This document shows, in pieces, positions 27,201 to 35,160 of a stretch of DNA of 64,000 bases. Each line of letters opens with the position of its first letter. The stretch's first letter is position 1. Made by a program: the position numbers and the translations under genes. The stretch lies in NCBI GenBank assembly GCA_035713725.1, contig DASTMZ010000008.1, forward strand, positions 8,743 to 72,742, given 5' to 3'. A model generated the notes under the pieces. The model had not been told where the DNA came from. It made no database searches and saw only the letters and a program-made list of their open reading frames with translations. Origin of the DNA: DASQPR01 sp035713725 (GTDB lineage: Bacteria; Actinomycetota; Actinomycetes; Mycobacteriales; Micromonosporaceae).

Positions 27201-28803
27201 CGGCTGGCACTACCGCAGCCGCGATGCGCGCCTGATCGCGCCGTCGAACGCGTTCTTCTACGGCGGTCGAATGGTCACGTTCCCGGGCACCGCGGTGGAA
27301 CCACCGATGCGGTTCGTCGAAGTGGTCGGCGCCGAGTCCGCTGAGGGTACGTCGGCCGCCGAGGTACGCCGTGTGGTGGACCTGATCATCGAACACGCGC
27401 GCGAACGTCCGAGCGAGTCGCTGGGTGTCATCACGATGGGCATTACGCACGCGACCCGGATCGAAGACGCGCTGCATCAACGGCTTCGCACCGTGCCGGG
27501 GCTAGGCGACTGGTTCGACGGAGACGGGTTCGAGCCGTTCTTCGTGAAGAACCTGGAACGCGTACAAGGCGACGAACGCGACGCGATCATCCTCGCCATC
27601 GGATATGGCAAGAGCCAGGGCCGCATGATGCATCGGTTTGGCCCGCTGAACAACGCGGGCGGCGAGCGACGGTTGAACGTCGCAATCACGCGCGCCAAGC
27701 ACCGGATGACGGTGGTCGCCGGCTTCCGTCCGGACGAGGTCGACCCGTCGAAGTTGCGGTCCGAGGGTGCGCAGCGGCTCGTCGACTTCCTTCGGTACGC
27801 GGCAAGCGGTGCGACCATGACGCCGACGGTCGCCGACGCGGCCGGATCGCCGAGCCCTGCCGTGGCACCGGACGCATCGCCGGATCCGTCCGCGGCGACG
27901 GGTGTCACGGTGCCGGGTGCTGTGCTTCCGGGTGCTGTGCTGCCGGGTGCGGTGCTGCCGGGTGCGGTGCTGCCGGGTGCGGCAGCCGACGGCGCCGGGC
28001 TCACGCCGTTCGCCGCGGATGCGCGCCGCCGGCTGGCGGCGCTCGGCATCGACGTCGCGTGCCACGTCGGCGTCGCCGGCTACTTCGTCGAAGTTGCCGC
28101 ATTGCATCCGACGAGTTCGGGCCGGATGGTCATGGCGATCGAGAGCGACGGGCTGACCTACCACGGCGCACCGACCACGCGCTCGCGCGATCGGCTGCGC
28201 CCCGAACAGCTGGAACGGCTCGGCTGGCGGTTCCATCGCGTCTGGTCGACGGACTGGGTCCGCAATCCCGACCGTGAGCTCGCGAAGATCCGGGCCGCGT
28301 ACGAGGAAGCGGTGTATGCCGCCGACCGTGCGGACGGTCGCGTTACGTCAGACACGTTCGCAACAACCGATGCCGCCACGGCAGCAACAACCGACGCCGC
28401 AACAACCGACGCCGCAACAACCGATCTAGCCGCAGCCGACACAGCCGCGACCGACACAGCCGCGACCGACGCTGCGACAACGGCGAACGGCGCAGGAGAG
28501 ATCGACGCGCTGCCGCCCGAGGTCGACGTGCTGCCCTCAGTCCTGCGCGGTCCGCGACCGGCGGCCAGCTTCGGCGCGCCGATCACGGAGATCTCCGACG
28601 ACGAACTCGTCGCGATCGTCGAATGGATCGAGTCGGACGGTCAGCTGCGCACCGACGTCGAGCTCAAGCGCGAGGCGCGCGACGAGCTAGGTCTGCGCCG
28701 CAACGGCGCGCGGATCGAGCGCCGGCTCGCCGCCGCGATCGAGACGGTTCACGCGCGACGCGCCGCCGCGGATACACAACCCGACGGTGATCCGCGTCCC
28801 TGA
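24205..28803 (+). CDS. DUF4011 SF1 helicase with C-terminal MTES_1575/Vsr-like nuclease domain
   Basis: 1,532 residues from GTG 24205 (AGGTGG upstream). The N-terminal DUF4011 region begins at WADSLIDKTGRNELLYCKDRG. The SF1 (DNA2/NAM7-like) helicase has Walker A GPPGTGKS (387-394), the DEAS box at Asp924 (VVFDEASQVQPAEA), AGDSKQLPPT, and motif VI RLNVAITRAKHRM. The C-terminal domain (about 1265-1370) has MAIESDGLTYHG, then RDRLRPEQLERLGW and RVWSTDW, the REase fold of MTES_1575/DUF559/Vsr type. Near the end is a small HTH-like domain with DDELVAIVEWIESDG. Three repeat linkers separate the parts. A DNA-processing helicase-nuclease; a repair or defence role is inference. Confidence 0.88.
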   Translation: MTVDPTLNERPTAQAAAVDAARVWADSLIDKTGRNELLYCKDRGKIRLDNADPVAVTRLVHGEPVRLRQLFRDEAAYQNVAKTAESIRRRIKEYDEERGVRIGRLVYGFATWDVPAPKQPRDAGPVSPAPATPEVDSAEAAISDGAASAAAISADAGSPEAALAEPASPEAFSPEAAVSDGTPSDGTPSEGTPSESTPFATWRTDGARREVRAPVLLRDITIMHRPGRDDFDLRADRDAEISPVLLHYLRSTFGVDIDPDLIADLNDVVDDPERITEALDKLAGLLVDAPEFRIVPGMLIGTFHYAKLAMHQDLLDNAPVFAANGLVSALAGDLGAIERIRRPVGEVTIDLPDRTPPADEFLVLDADPSQNYVVNAALAGRSLVVQGPPGTGKSQTISNLIATFAANGRSVLFVAEKRAAIDAVLGRLTEAGLDDLVLDLHVTTANRSKAYEQFRGVIERARTVDAVDGARLHARLDRTRAALLAHDEAMHSVRKPWGLSVHDVQSAMLEAPPEATPDLRLTAATLDGLGADRADQVRVALAELIALGGLAPAQSRGPWANAQFQSDAAATRAREAVDETRGWLPQLRERSAEVAQALGFADPATPAEAAAMTQICLRTAAAAARWRPEIYDEDLERLVAAVGGAPATRPGARIGWWERRRLRKRAKALRLRGMRGDLAAELKEVASVAAEWWRISRVRPPAQPDLSALAAANDAMRTLLVELGGLLAAGDLAARDWSSLSTMLDELARFPNAAHAAARINRVTEQLRGSGMGDLLDWLGRVAPTWPEERRTAFAIAAFDHVWHRAVFERVALGDAHLASFDGTAHSAIADDFIATDHAHAQTNRARVRRRVAERLTEVRTQHVEQDIYLSRELTKKRRLKPLRDLVRDAPEVLLAAKPCWAMSPLLVSQLLPPGQLFDVVVFDEASQVQPAEALPSMARARAAVIAGDSKQLPPTAFFEAAVDVEDEVDRDLLTQDAESLLDAFNRALGPELASEFYLGWHYRSRDARLIAPSNAFFYGGRMVTFPGTAVEPPMRFVEVVGAESAEGTSAAEVRRVVDLIIEHARERPSESLGVITMGITHATRIEDALHQRLRTVPGLGDWFDGDGFEPFFVKNLERVQGDERDAIILAIGYGKSQGRMMHRFGPLNNAGGERRLNVAITRAKHRMTVVAGFRPDEVDPSKLRSEGAQRLVDFLRYAASGATMTPTVADAAGSPSPAVAPDASPDPSAATGVTVPGAVLPGAVLPGAVLPGAVLPGAAADGAGLTPFAADARRRLAALGIDVACHVGVAGYFVEVAALHPTSSGRMVMAIESDGLTYHGAPTTRSRDRLRPEQLERLGWRFHRVWSTDWVRNPDRELAKIRAAYEEAVYAADRADGRVTSDTFATTDAATAATTDAATTDAATTDLAAADTAATDTAATDAATTANGAGEIDALPPEVDVLPSVLRGPRPAASFGAPITEISDDELVAIVEWIESDGQLRTDVELKREARDELGLRRNGARIERRLAAAIETVHARRAAADTQPDGDPRP
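24739..24798 (+). repeat. 15-bp in-frame repeat, helicase linker 1
   Basis: Four units of TCCGACGGCACCCCG encode SDGTP/SEGTP/SESTP, in an Ala/Ser/Pro-rich linker between the DUF4011 N-terminal part and the rest of the protein. Confidence 0.85.
27916..27975 (+). repeat. 15-bp in-frame repeat, helicase linker 2
   Basis: Four near-identical units of GGTGCGGTGCTGCCG encode GAVLP between helicase motif VI and the nuclease domain. The copies differ at only two synonymous positions, which suggests recent expansion. Confidence 0.88.
28361..28485 (+). repeat. Degenerate 15-bp in-frame repeat, helicase linker 3
   Basis: Roughly eight imperfect units around ACAACCGACGCCGCA encode an Ala/Thr/Asp-rich linker (TTDAA units) between the nuclease domain and the C-terminal HTH-like domain. 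Confidence 0.75.
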
Positions 28804-28805
28804 TC

Positions 28806-28856
28806 GTCAGCCGTTCGGCGGGTCAGGCGTTCGGCGGTCAGCCGTTCGGCGATTCG
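28806..28856. repeat. 15-16 bp tandem repeat spanning the VOC stop codon
   Basis: Three units of GTCAGCCGTTCGGCGG (28806, 28822, 28837). Read on the minus strand each contains CGAACGGCTGA or a variant, so the last two codons and the TGA stop of the VOC gene (28838-28840) are copied twice downstream. Confidence 0.85.
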
Positions 28857-29269
28857 ACGCCCTCGACGTAGCGCGGCTCCACCAACACCAGCCAGTTGCC
28901 GGAGTTGTCGCGCATCACGGCCTCGACGCCGTACGGCCGGTCGGCCGGCGTCTGCAGGAACGTGACGCCGTTGGCGGACAGTTCCTCGTAGGTCTTGTGA
29001 CAGTCGTCCACACGGAGGCCGAGTCCGCCCATCTGCCCCTTCTCGAGCTGTTCGCGCACGTGCGCGGCGAACTCCGGATCCAGCGGTGGGCCGGGTTCCA
29101 TCAGCGTGACTTGCAACTCGGGCTGACTCGGATGGTTGACGGTGACCCACCGGAAGTCGCCCATGGTGGCATCCGTGTTCGCGACGAAACCCAGGTTGTC
29201 GACGTAGAAGTCGCGCGACGCGTCTTGATCGAGGCAGTAGACCGTGACGAGCGAAACATTTGTGATCAT
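28838..29269 (-). CDS. VOC (glyoxalase/bleomycin-resistance fold) protein
   Basis: 143 residues, two beta-alpha-beta-beta-beta modules. It starts VSLVTVYCLDQDASRDFYVDNLGF, continues with DFRWVTVNHPSQPELQVTLMEP and GLGLRVDDCHKTYEEL, and ends with MRDNSGNWLVLVEP carrying the usual Glu ligand. The ATG at 29269 sets the normal family length. It starts 5 bp after the araC-type gene and is surely cotranscribed with it. Such proteins include dioxygenases, isomerases and drug-binding proteins, and the substrate is unknown. Confidence 0.85.
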   Translation of the reverse strand: MITNVSLVTVYCLDQDASRDFYVDNLGFVANTDATMGDFRWVTVNHPSQPELQVTLMEPGPPLDPEFAAHVREQLEKGQMGGLGLRVDDCHKTYEELSANGVTFLQTPADRPYGVEAVMRDNSGNWLVLVEPRYVEGVESPNG

Positions 29270-29274
29270 GTGAT

Positions 29275-29835
29275 TCAGCGTAGGCGCTGCCGTGCACCGC
29301 GGGCTTCTTCCAGATTGGTGGATTGCTGCTCGTTGGGTTGCGGTGCTCCGGACATGCCGCCGTGATCCCACACGCCACGCATGAAGATGTAGCAGCCGGG
29401 CACGCGCGACCGGCCACGCGACGCCCACCGGTTGCGATACTCCGTCGGCGGCTCACCGACAAGCTGCGCGAACTTCGTCGAGAACGAGCCGAGGCTTGCG
29501 TACCCGACGAGCATGCATACCTCTGTCACGGTCACGTTCGCGTTGCGCAGCAGATCCTGGGCCCGCTCGATGCGGCGCCTCGTGAGGTAGCGCATCGGTG
29601 TCTCGCCGTACGTTGCCTCGAAGCATCGCGAGAAGTGGTACTTCGACACACCCGCCACGCGGGCGATCTGCTCCAGATCGAGTTCGTCGCGGTAGTGCCG
29701 ATCCATGTGGTCCCGCGCGCGACGGAGGTGGGCCAGCAACCCGGCCGACACCGTACCGGTCGACGCCGTACCCGCCGACACCGTACCGGCCGACACCGTA
29801 GGCCCCGACACCGTGCGCGCCGACGCCGTACCCAC
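29275..29835 (-). CDS. AraC-family regulator with N-terminal repeat
   Basis: 186 residues. The AraC DNA-binding domain (about 35-135) has two HTHs: DLEQIARVAGVSKYHFSRCF and VTVTEVCMLVGYASLGSFST, with the LLRNANVTVTEV linker. No sensor domain is present. The first 32 residues are repeats (TVSAG units, 15 bp) in which every unit has an in-frame GTG. The annotated GTG at 29835 is therefore only one of several possible starts, and no ribosome site settles it. It forms an operon with the VOC gene, a common pairing. Confidence 0.85.
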   Translation of the reverse strand: MGTASARTVSGPTVSAGTVSAGTASTGTVSAGLLAHLRRARDHMDRHYRDELDLEQIARVAGVSKYHFSRCFEATYGETPMRYLTRRRIERAQDLLRNANVTVTEVCMLVGYASLGSFSTKFAQLVGEPPTEYRNRWASRGRSRVPGCYIFMRGVWDHGGMSGAPQPNEQQSTNLEEARGARQRLR

Positions 29836-29894
29836 GGGCCGACGATACGCCGCGCGACCGCCGCTCCGAACACCCGTCCGCGTAGGGTCGTGGC

Positions 29895-30308
29895 ATGGCG
29901 ACGTGGGAGGACGTACGCGCGCTTGCGCTGGCCCTGCCGGAAACGATCGAGCGATCCGGCCGCGACGGACTGCGTGACTGGCGTGTGAAGGACAAGGGAT
30001 TCGTCTGGGAACGCCCGCTGCGCAAGGCGGATCTCGTCACGCTCGGCGACGCGGCGCCAACCGGTGCGATCCTCGGCGCCCGCCTGCCCGACGTCGGCGC
30101 CAAGGCCGCGCTCATCGCCGACGACCCGGACGTGTACTTCACCACGCCGCACTTCGATGGCTACCCGGCGATCCTGGTGCAGCTCGACCACATCGGTCGC
30201 GACGATCTCGAGGAGCTCGTCGTCGAGGCGTGGCTCGTCCAGGCGCCGAAGACAGTCGCCAAGGCGTACCTCGCGGCACGTGACCTGACCGACGATCCGG
30301 ATCGCTAA
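29895..30308 (+). CDS. MmcQ/YjbR family protein
   Basis: 137 residues of CyaY-like YjbR fold, with VRALALALPETIERS at the N-terminus, then DWRVKDKGFVWERPL, YFTTPHFDGYPAILVQL and a C-terminal LVVEAWLVQAPKTVAKAYL segment. The family is annotated as possibly DNA-binding, but the function is not established. Its stop overlaps by 3-4 bp the convergent stop of the APH gene. Confidence 0.85.
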   Translation: MATWEDVRALALALPETIERSGRDGLRDWRVKDKGFVWERPLRKADLVTLGDAAPTGAILGARLPDVGAKAALIADDPDVYFTTPHFDGYPAILVQLDHIGRDDLEELVVEAWLVQAPKTVAKAYLAARDLTDDPDR

Positions 30309-31264
30309 CCCGAAGCGGCTAGCCGGAAGTCGCTGATCGCTTCGGTGACCGCACGTCGACCGATCTCGGCGAGCATCGGGTTCGTCGAGCGATACACGTG
30401 CAGCGCACCGAGTCCGAGGCACAGCCCCCAGCCGCGGCCGCGCACCCACGTCGCGTCGTCCACGTCCGCCTCGGCCCGGAACGACTCGCGCGTGTCGGCG
30501 GTCAGCAACGTCCATGCGGGCAACATGTCGCATGCGGGGTCGCCGACGCCAAGCCCGCCGAAGTCGATGACGGCGGTGAGCCGACCATCTCGTACCAGCA
30601 AATTGGCCGGATGCAGATCGGCGTGCACCCACACCGGCGGCCCCGGCCACGACGGTGCGGTTAGCGCGGTCTGCCATGCCGCGTCGACAACGTCGACCGC
30701 ATCGGATCCGCGCAGCGGTTCGATCTCCCGGAAAGCGCCGGACGAGGCGAGTCCGTGCACCGCCGACCGGACCTCCGTGTCGCGCGTGGCCACATGGCCG
30801 CCGCGAAACGACGGCGGTCCGTCCGCCGGCTCGCAGCCACGCAACGCACGAACGAACTGGCCGAGCCGCACGGCCGCGGCGTCCAGGTCTGTGATCGAGC
30901 CGTCCATCGCGTTGACGCCGTCGATCCACCGGCAGACCGCCCATGGGTACGGGAATCCGTCAGCCGCCGTACCCGCGGCGATCGGTGCCGGGATCGCGAG
31001 CGGCAGTCGCGGCGCGAGTCGCGGCAACCACCGGCTCTCCTTGTCGATATCGCGCGTTGCGCCGGGGTTTCGAGGCAGCCGGACGACAAGCTCGTCGCCG
31101 AGCCGGAACAACGCGTTGTCGGTGCCGGCCGACCGAACTTGCGTGACCGGCAGATCCGCCCAACGCGGGAACTGCGCGGCGATCAGGCCGGCGACCATCG
31201 GCCCGTCCACGCCGTGTTCGTCGGCGGATTGGGCGGCACCGCGGAAGTCGTTCGTATCGCTCAT
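30305..31264 (-). CDS. Aminoglycoside phosphotransferase (APH)-family kinase
   Basis: 319 residues from ATG 31264. Kinase-like fold: nucleotide-loop region RSAGTDNALFRLGDELVVRLPR, Brenner motif VWVHADLHPANLLV with the catalytic Asp, and the metal-binding AVIDFGGLGVGDPACDM. PFAM-type APH proteins phosphorylate antibiotics, choline or sugars, and nothing here proves resistance activity. It lies just downstream of the PrmC-like gene on the same strand (23-bp gap). Confidence 0.87.
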   Translation of the reverse strand: MSDTNDFRGAAQSADEHGVDGPMVAGLIAAQFPRWADLPVTQVRSAGTDNALFRLGDELVVRLPRNPGATRDIDKESRWLPRLAPRLPLAIPAPIAAGTAADGFPYPWAVCRWIDGVNAMDGSITDLDAAAVRLGQFVRALRGCEPADGPPSFRGGHVATRDTEVRSAVHGLASSGAFREIEPLRGSDAVDVVDAAWQTALTAPSWPGPPVWVHADLHPANLLVRDGRLTAVIDFGGLGVGDPACDMLPAWTLLTADTRESFRAEADVDDATWVRGRGWGLCLGLGALHVYRSTNPMLAEIGRRAVTEAISDFRLAASG

Positions 31265-31287
31265 GATTCCCGTCGCATGCGCCGTGA

Positions 31288-32136
31288 CTACCGGCCCGCC
31301 GCGATCGGACGCCGCCCCACGACGACGGTGCCGCCGATCTCTGGCGCGCTCGCGATCCGTGGAATGAGCCCGGCCCGCGCCATCGCGTCCGCCATGTGGG
31401 GCGCCTGGCGGTCGCTCGTCTCGACGAGAAGATGCCCGCTCGGCGCGAGCCACTCCGTCGCCTCCGCCGTAACCCGGCGCAGCACGTCGAGCCCGTCCGC
31501 GCCACCGTCCAACGCGATCCGCGATTCGTGCAGCCTTGCCTCGGGCGGCAACAGACCGATGGAATCCGTGGGTACGTAGGGCGCGTTCGCAATCAGCACG
31601 CTCACCCGGCCACGGAGCGCGGCCGGCAACGGTTCGTAAAGGTCGCCTTCGTACACGTAAGTTCCGACGGCGGCCCCTTCGAGGGCGAACAGATTGCGCC
31701 GCGCGCACCGTGCGGCGACCGGGTCGAGGTCGACGGCGTGCAGCTCTGCCGGGTGGGCATCGGCCGTAACGCTGGTGACGACGGCAAGACCGATCGCGCC
31801 GGATCCGCAACACAGGTCGACGACGATCGGCCGGAGCCGCGACTCCGTCGAAAGGCGGATCGCCTCTCGGACCACCAGTTCGGTCCGGCGGCGCGGTACG
31901 AAGACGCCCGGCTCGACCGAGATGCGCCGGCCGCAGAATTCAGCCCAGCCGAGGACGTATTCCAGCGGCTCGCCCGCGGCTCGTCGGTCGACCATCGCGG
32001 CGAGGTCGCGACCGGCGCCGGCGGCATCGACGAGCAACCGTGCCTCGTCCTCAGCGAACACGCAGCCGGCCGCGCGAAGCCGCACCACGATGGCCGACTC
32101 GTCGGGCGGATCGATCCGCGAGGTCCGGTCGATCAC
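31288..32136 (-). CDS. PrmC/HemK-like protein N5-glutamine methyltransferase
   Basis: 282 residues from GTG 32136, which overlaps the upstream DUF1295 stop (GTGA). SAM-binding motif I is VVDLCCGSGAIGLAV, acidic motif II LHAVDLDPVAARCARRN, and the catalytic motif is NAPYVPT instead of NPPY. That variant is typical of an actinobacterial group annotated as putative N5-glutamine methyltransferases, distinct from the release-factor enzyme PrmC. The N-terminal helical part has EPLEYVLGWAEFCGRRISV. Protein substrate unknown. Confidence 0.86.
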   Translation of the reverse strand: MIDRTSRIDPPDESAIVVRLRAAGCVFAEDEARLLVDAAGAGRDLAAMVDRRAAGEPLEYVLGWAEFCGRRISVEPGVFVPRRRTELVVREAIRLSTESRLRPIVVDLCCGSGAIGLAVVTSVTADAHPAELHAVDLDPVAARCARRNLFALEGAAVGTYVYEGDLYEPLPAALRGRVSVLIANAPYVPTDSIGLLPPEARLHESRIALDGGADGLDVLRRVTAEATEWLAPSGHLLVETSDRQAPHMADAMARAGLIPRIASAPEIGGTVVVGRRPIAAGR

Positions 32137-32981
32137 GCCGGCTTGGTTGCCTCGTCGGGCTGTGTTGCCTCGCCCGGTGTCGACCGCGGGAACCATGGCA
32201 CGACGGCGGACGTCGCCTCTTGATAGTCGGCGTATTCGGGATAGCGCGACAACGAGATGCTCTCAGTGAAGCGGGTCGATCCGACGAACAGCAGGGTCAA
32301 CAAGACCGGGCCGAGCACCGTCCACTGCAGCACGGAACCGGCCGCGATGGCGCCGAACGCGAAGACGACCCACCACTGCGCCTGTTCGAAGAAGAAGTTG
32401 GGATGCCGTGAGTAGCGGAACAGTCCGGTCGTGACGAAGCGCGCCGTCGGCTCGCGGCCGGCCGCAATCTCATCGCGTTTCCACGTCTGGAACTCCCACT
32501 GCTGCTGGTCGGCAACCGTCTCGCCGGCCAGGCAGCCGACGAACACCACGGTCGCCACCACGTCCAGCACACCGAAGCCACCGCGGTGTCGGAACGCGGT
32601 GTACGCCGGCAACGTGATCAACAACAGCAACAGGTTCTGGTAGATCGTGATGAAGAACAGGTTGAACACCCGGAACCGCCACGGCGTCATGCGGCCGCGC
32701 AGGATCGCCCATCGATAGTCCTCGCCGCCCGGTGCGTAGCCGCCCTTACGCGCGAAGTTGAAGGTGAGCCGAGCGCCCCACAGTGCGACGAGCACGAACA
32801 TCGTGTCCAGTCGAGCGTCGGCAAAGCCGGCAGCCGCGGCGAACACCGCGACGTACGCGATTGGGATGATCGACCAGATGCGATCGACCCAGGAGTGTTC
32901 GTTTGTGACGAGCGACGTGATCCATACCGCTGCGCACGCGCCAACGAAGATCCACACGCATGTGACCAGAGCGGCATTCAT
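32133..32981 (-). CDS. DUF1295 membrane protein (steroid 5-alpha-reductase-like)
   Basis: 282 residues with about six membrane helices. Family motifs are SWVDRIWSIIPIAYV, the WGARLTFNFARKGGY segment, DEIAAGREPTARFVTTGLFRYSRHPNFFFEQ, and the C-terminal SISLSRYPEYADYQ. The SRHPN motif is shared with isoprenylcysteine methyltransferases and sterol reductases. An NADPH-dependent lipid reductase role is likely but unproven. First gene of a three-gene minus-strand unit with the PrmC-like and APH genes. Confidence 0.88.
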   Translation of the reverse strand: MNAALVTCVWIFVGACAAVWITSLVTNEHSWVDRIWSIIPIAYVAVFAAAAGFADARLDTMFVLVALWGARLTFNFARKGGYAPGGEDYRWAILRGRMTPWRFRVFNLFFITIYQNLLLLLITLPAYTAFRHRGGFGVLDVVATVVFVGCLAGETVADQQQWEFQTWKRDEIAAGREPTARFVTTGLFRYSRHPNFFFEQAQWWVVFAFGAIAAGSVLQWTVLGPVLLTLLFVGSTRFTESISLSRYPEYADYQEATSAVVPWFPRSTPGEATQPDEATKPA

Positions 32982-33010
32982 GAGCGCACTCTAACCGGGC
33001 GCAGCGGCGA

Positions 33011-33796
33011 TCATCGACCCGCGCGCGCGTCATCGATATGCAGCGCGCTCAGTGCGCCGTACAGGACCACGATGATCGCCGCGGTGAGGCTGATCGCGAC
33101 CGTGTCGAGGATTGCGTCGACCACGATTTCGATCCACATCGGCGGGTGCGCGCCATGTAGCGCCTCGGCGATCTGGTCCGCCACGGCGGACGGCACGAGC
33201 GCCGTCGTGGTGAGCGCGGCGACCTTCCAGAAGTGCCCACGTACGAGCGAAACGCTGGCTCGCAGGGAGTCCCGTACGCCTCGGCCCTCGACGAGCGCAA
33301 CGGTGCAAGCGAGCGACAGCCACGCAAAGACTGCGAGACCGGGCAGCAGCAGAAGGAGCACCCCGATCGCGACCGAGACGCCGATGATCACCGCGAGCAC
33401 GGTCAGCCGGATGACGGGGAGGCGACGTACCGTCGCCCACAACGACAGTCGCTCGTGTCGGGGGCCTTCCGCCGCGCCGTGGTGCAGGATGTCCTCGGCG
33501 ATGCCGGCACAGAGCGCTTCGCCGAACGCCGCGGCGGCCACGCCGAACACCGAGGCGATCGCCACGGCGGTGACCGTCGACGTACCGACCCATTCGTCGA
33601 GCAACTCGGCGAGGATCAGTAGCGGAGCGACGATCGCCACCGCGATCGGAACGAACGCCGCGAGGTGCGCCCGCCACAGCCGCCATGCGCGGCGCACCGC
33701 CGGTAGGTAAGCGAGTGGCCGGTCGGCGCCCGCTGTGGTGTCGGCAGTGTTCCCGGCGGTGTTCCCAGCACTGGCGTCAGCAGCGGGGGTCACCAT
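33011..33796 (-). CDS. Membrane protein of unknown function
   Basis: 261 residues from ATG 33796. A short Thr/Ala/Gly-rich start (GNTAGNTADTTAG) precedes about six membrane helices including FVPIAVAIVAPLLILAELL, LPGLAVFAWLSLACTVALVEG and AALTTTALVPSAVADQIAEA. The GVRDSLRASVSLVRGHFWKV loop resembles DUF975/YciC-like glycerophosphoryl-diesterase-type membrane domains, which is a weak similarity. A second possible start further upstream has no support. It is divergent from the DinB/DUF72 pair. Confidence 0.7.
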   Translation of the reverse strand: MVTPAADASAGNTAGNTADTTAGADRPLAYLPAVRRAWRLWRAHLAAFVPIAVAIVAPLLILAELLDEWVGTSTVTAVAIASVFGVAAAAFGEALCAGIAEDILHHGAAEGPRHERLSLWATVRRLPVIRLTVLAVIIGVSVAIGVLLLLLPGLAVFAWLSLACTVALVEGRGVRDSLRASVSLVRGHFWKVAALTTTALVPSAVADQIAEALHGAHPPMWIEIVVDAILDTVAISLTAAIIVVLYGALSALHIDDARAGR

Positions 33797-33898
33797 GGTG
33801 GTCAGACAACCACGGGGCGTCGGACCGCGCGGTCGGTAGCCGAAACTCGCAGACGCTGACCGCGCTCGTCCGGGGCGGCGGTGACGAAGGGGTCGGGA

Positions 33899-34402
33899 AT
33901 GCACGAGCGCGACGTGTTGATCGAGGGATTCGGGCGGCTTCCGGCGCTTGTCATGTCGGCGGTCAACGGTCTGACCGCGGAGCAGCTTCGGTGGACGCCC
34001 GCGCCGGGCGCGAACAGCATCGGCTGGCTCGTCTGGCATCTCGCTCGTGTCCAGGATGATCACGTCGCCGAGCTGGTCGGCGACGAACAGCTGTGGGTGT
34101 CCGGTCGCTGGGCGCCGCGATTCGGTCTCCCGGGCAACGTCATGGACACCGGATACGGCCATTCGGCCGCCGACGTCGACCGCATCCGACCGGACGGCCC
34201 GGCCGCGCTGATCGAGTATTACGACGCGGTGGCCAGGCGTACCAATGAGTTGCTGGACCGAGTGACGGCCGACGAGCTGGACCGGGTGGTCGACGAACGC
34301 TGGTCGCCGCCGGTCACGCTCGGCGTACGTCTGATCAGCGTGCTCGGCGACGACCTGCAGCATGCCGGACAAGCGGCGTACGTGCGCGGGCTGCTGCCAT
34401 GA
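33899..34402 (+). CDS. DinB-superfamily protein (mycothiol-transferase-like)
   Basis: 167 residues. Four-helix fold with NSIGWLVWHLARVQDDHVAEL and a C-terminal ISVLGDDLQHAGQAAYVRGL supplying the metal-binding histidines. This is the DUF664/DinB pattern close to mycothiol-dependent maleylpyruvate isomerases. The ATG at 33899 has GAAGGGG upstream. Its stop overlaps the start of the DUF72 gene (ATGA), indicating coupling. Confidence 0.85.
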   Translation: MHERDVLIEGFGRLPALVMSAVNGLTAEQLRWTPAPGANSIGWLVWHLARVQDDHVAELVGDEQLWVSGRWAPRFGLPGNVMDTGYGHSAADVDRIRPDGPAALIEYYDAVARRTNELLDRVTADELDRVVDERWSPPVTLGVRLISVLGDDLQHAGQAAYVRGLLP

Positions 34403-35154
34403 TCTTGGTCGGTACGTCCGGCTGGCAGTACCGCGACTGGCGCGGAAGCGTCTATCCGGCCGATCTGCCCGCGCGACGGTGGCTGGAGAACTACGCCGAG
34501 CGGTTCGCAACCGTCGAGGTGAACAACGCGTTCTACCGACTACCGGAACGCGACACGTTCGCCCAGTGGCGTTCGCGGACCCCGGCGGGCTTCCGCATCG
34601 CGGTGAAGATGAGCCGCTATCTCACGCACATCAAGCGGCTCAAGGATCCCGCCGAGCCGGTGGCGCGCTTCCTAGACCGTGCGCAGGCGCTCGGGGACCG
34701 GCTGGGACCGGTGCTGCTGCAGCTTCCGCCGACGCTGCGCGCCGACGCCGATCTCCTCGACGCTGCGCTGTCCCGGTTCCCGGCCGGCGTTCGGGTCGCC
34801 GTCGAACCGCGGCACGCGTCGTGGTGGACCCCCGAGATCAGATCGGTTCTCGAGCGCCGTGCCGCCGCGCTGTCGTGGGCGGATCGCCGTGGTCGTCCGG
34901 TGACGCCGACGTGGCGTACCACCGATTGGGGCTATCTGCGCATGCACGAAGGCGCCGCACGGCCCCGACCGAGCTATGGCCGGGCGGCGCTGGCGTCCTG
35001 GCTGGACCGCGTGGCAAGCGCTTTCGCGCTCGGGAGAGACGAGGTGTACGTGTATTTCAACAACGACCACGGCGGTGCGGCCGTGCGTGATGCGATCGCG
35101 TTCGCGACGCTAGTGCGCGGACGCGACCTCGGAGTGAGCCGCACGTCGGATTGA
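34399..35154 (+). CDS. DUF72 family protein (YecE-like TIM barrel)
   Basis: 251 residues. N-terminus ILVGTSGWQYRDWRGSVYP and then ATVEVNNAFYRLP, KMSRYLTHIKRL, and a C-terminal VYVYFNNDHGGAAVRDA are the DUF72 hallmarks. The family has an endonuclease-IV-like barrel and no agreed function. It is coupled to the DinB gene by a 4-bp overlap and ends 7 bp before the convergent ClC gene. Confidence 0.9.
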   Translation: MILVGTSGWQYRDWRGSVYPADLPARRWLENYAERFATVEVNNAFYRLPERDTFAQWRSRTPAGFRIAVKMSRYLTHIKRLKDPAEPVARFLDRAQALGDRLGPVLLQLPPTLRADADLLDAALSRFPAGVRVAVEPRHASWWTPEIRSVLERRAAALSWADRRGRPVTPTWRTTDWGYLRMHEGAARPRPSYGRAALASWLDRVASAFALGRDEVYVYFNNDHGGAAVRDAIAFATLVRGRDLGVSRTSD

Positions 35155-35160
35155 ATTCGC

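Noticed and set aside
29532..30944. 470-codon minus-strand frame across AraC, MmcQ and APH genes
   Set aside because: It covers parts of three well-supported genes in other frames and has no domain of its own.
30305..31264. Antibiotic resistance determinant
   Set aside because: The APH fold is clear, but this family includes many non-resistance kinases and nothing specific to aminoglycoside binding can be read here.
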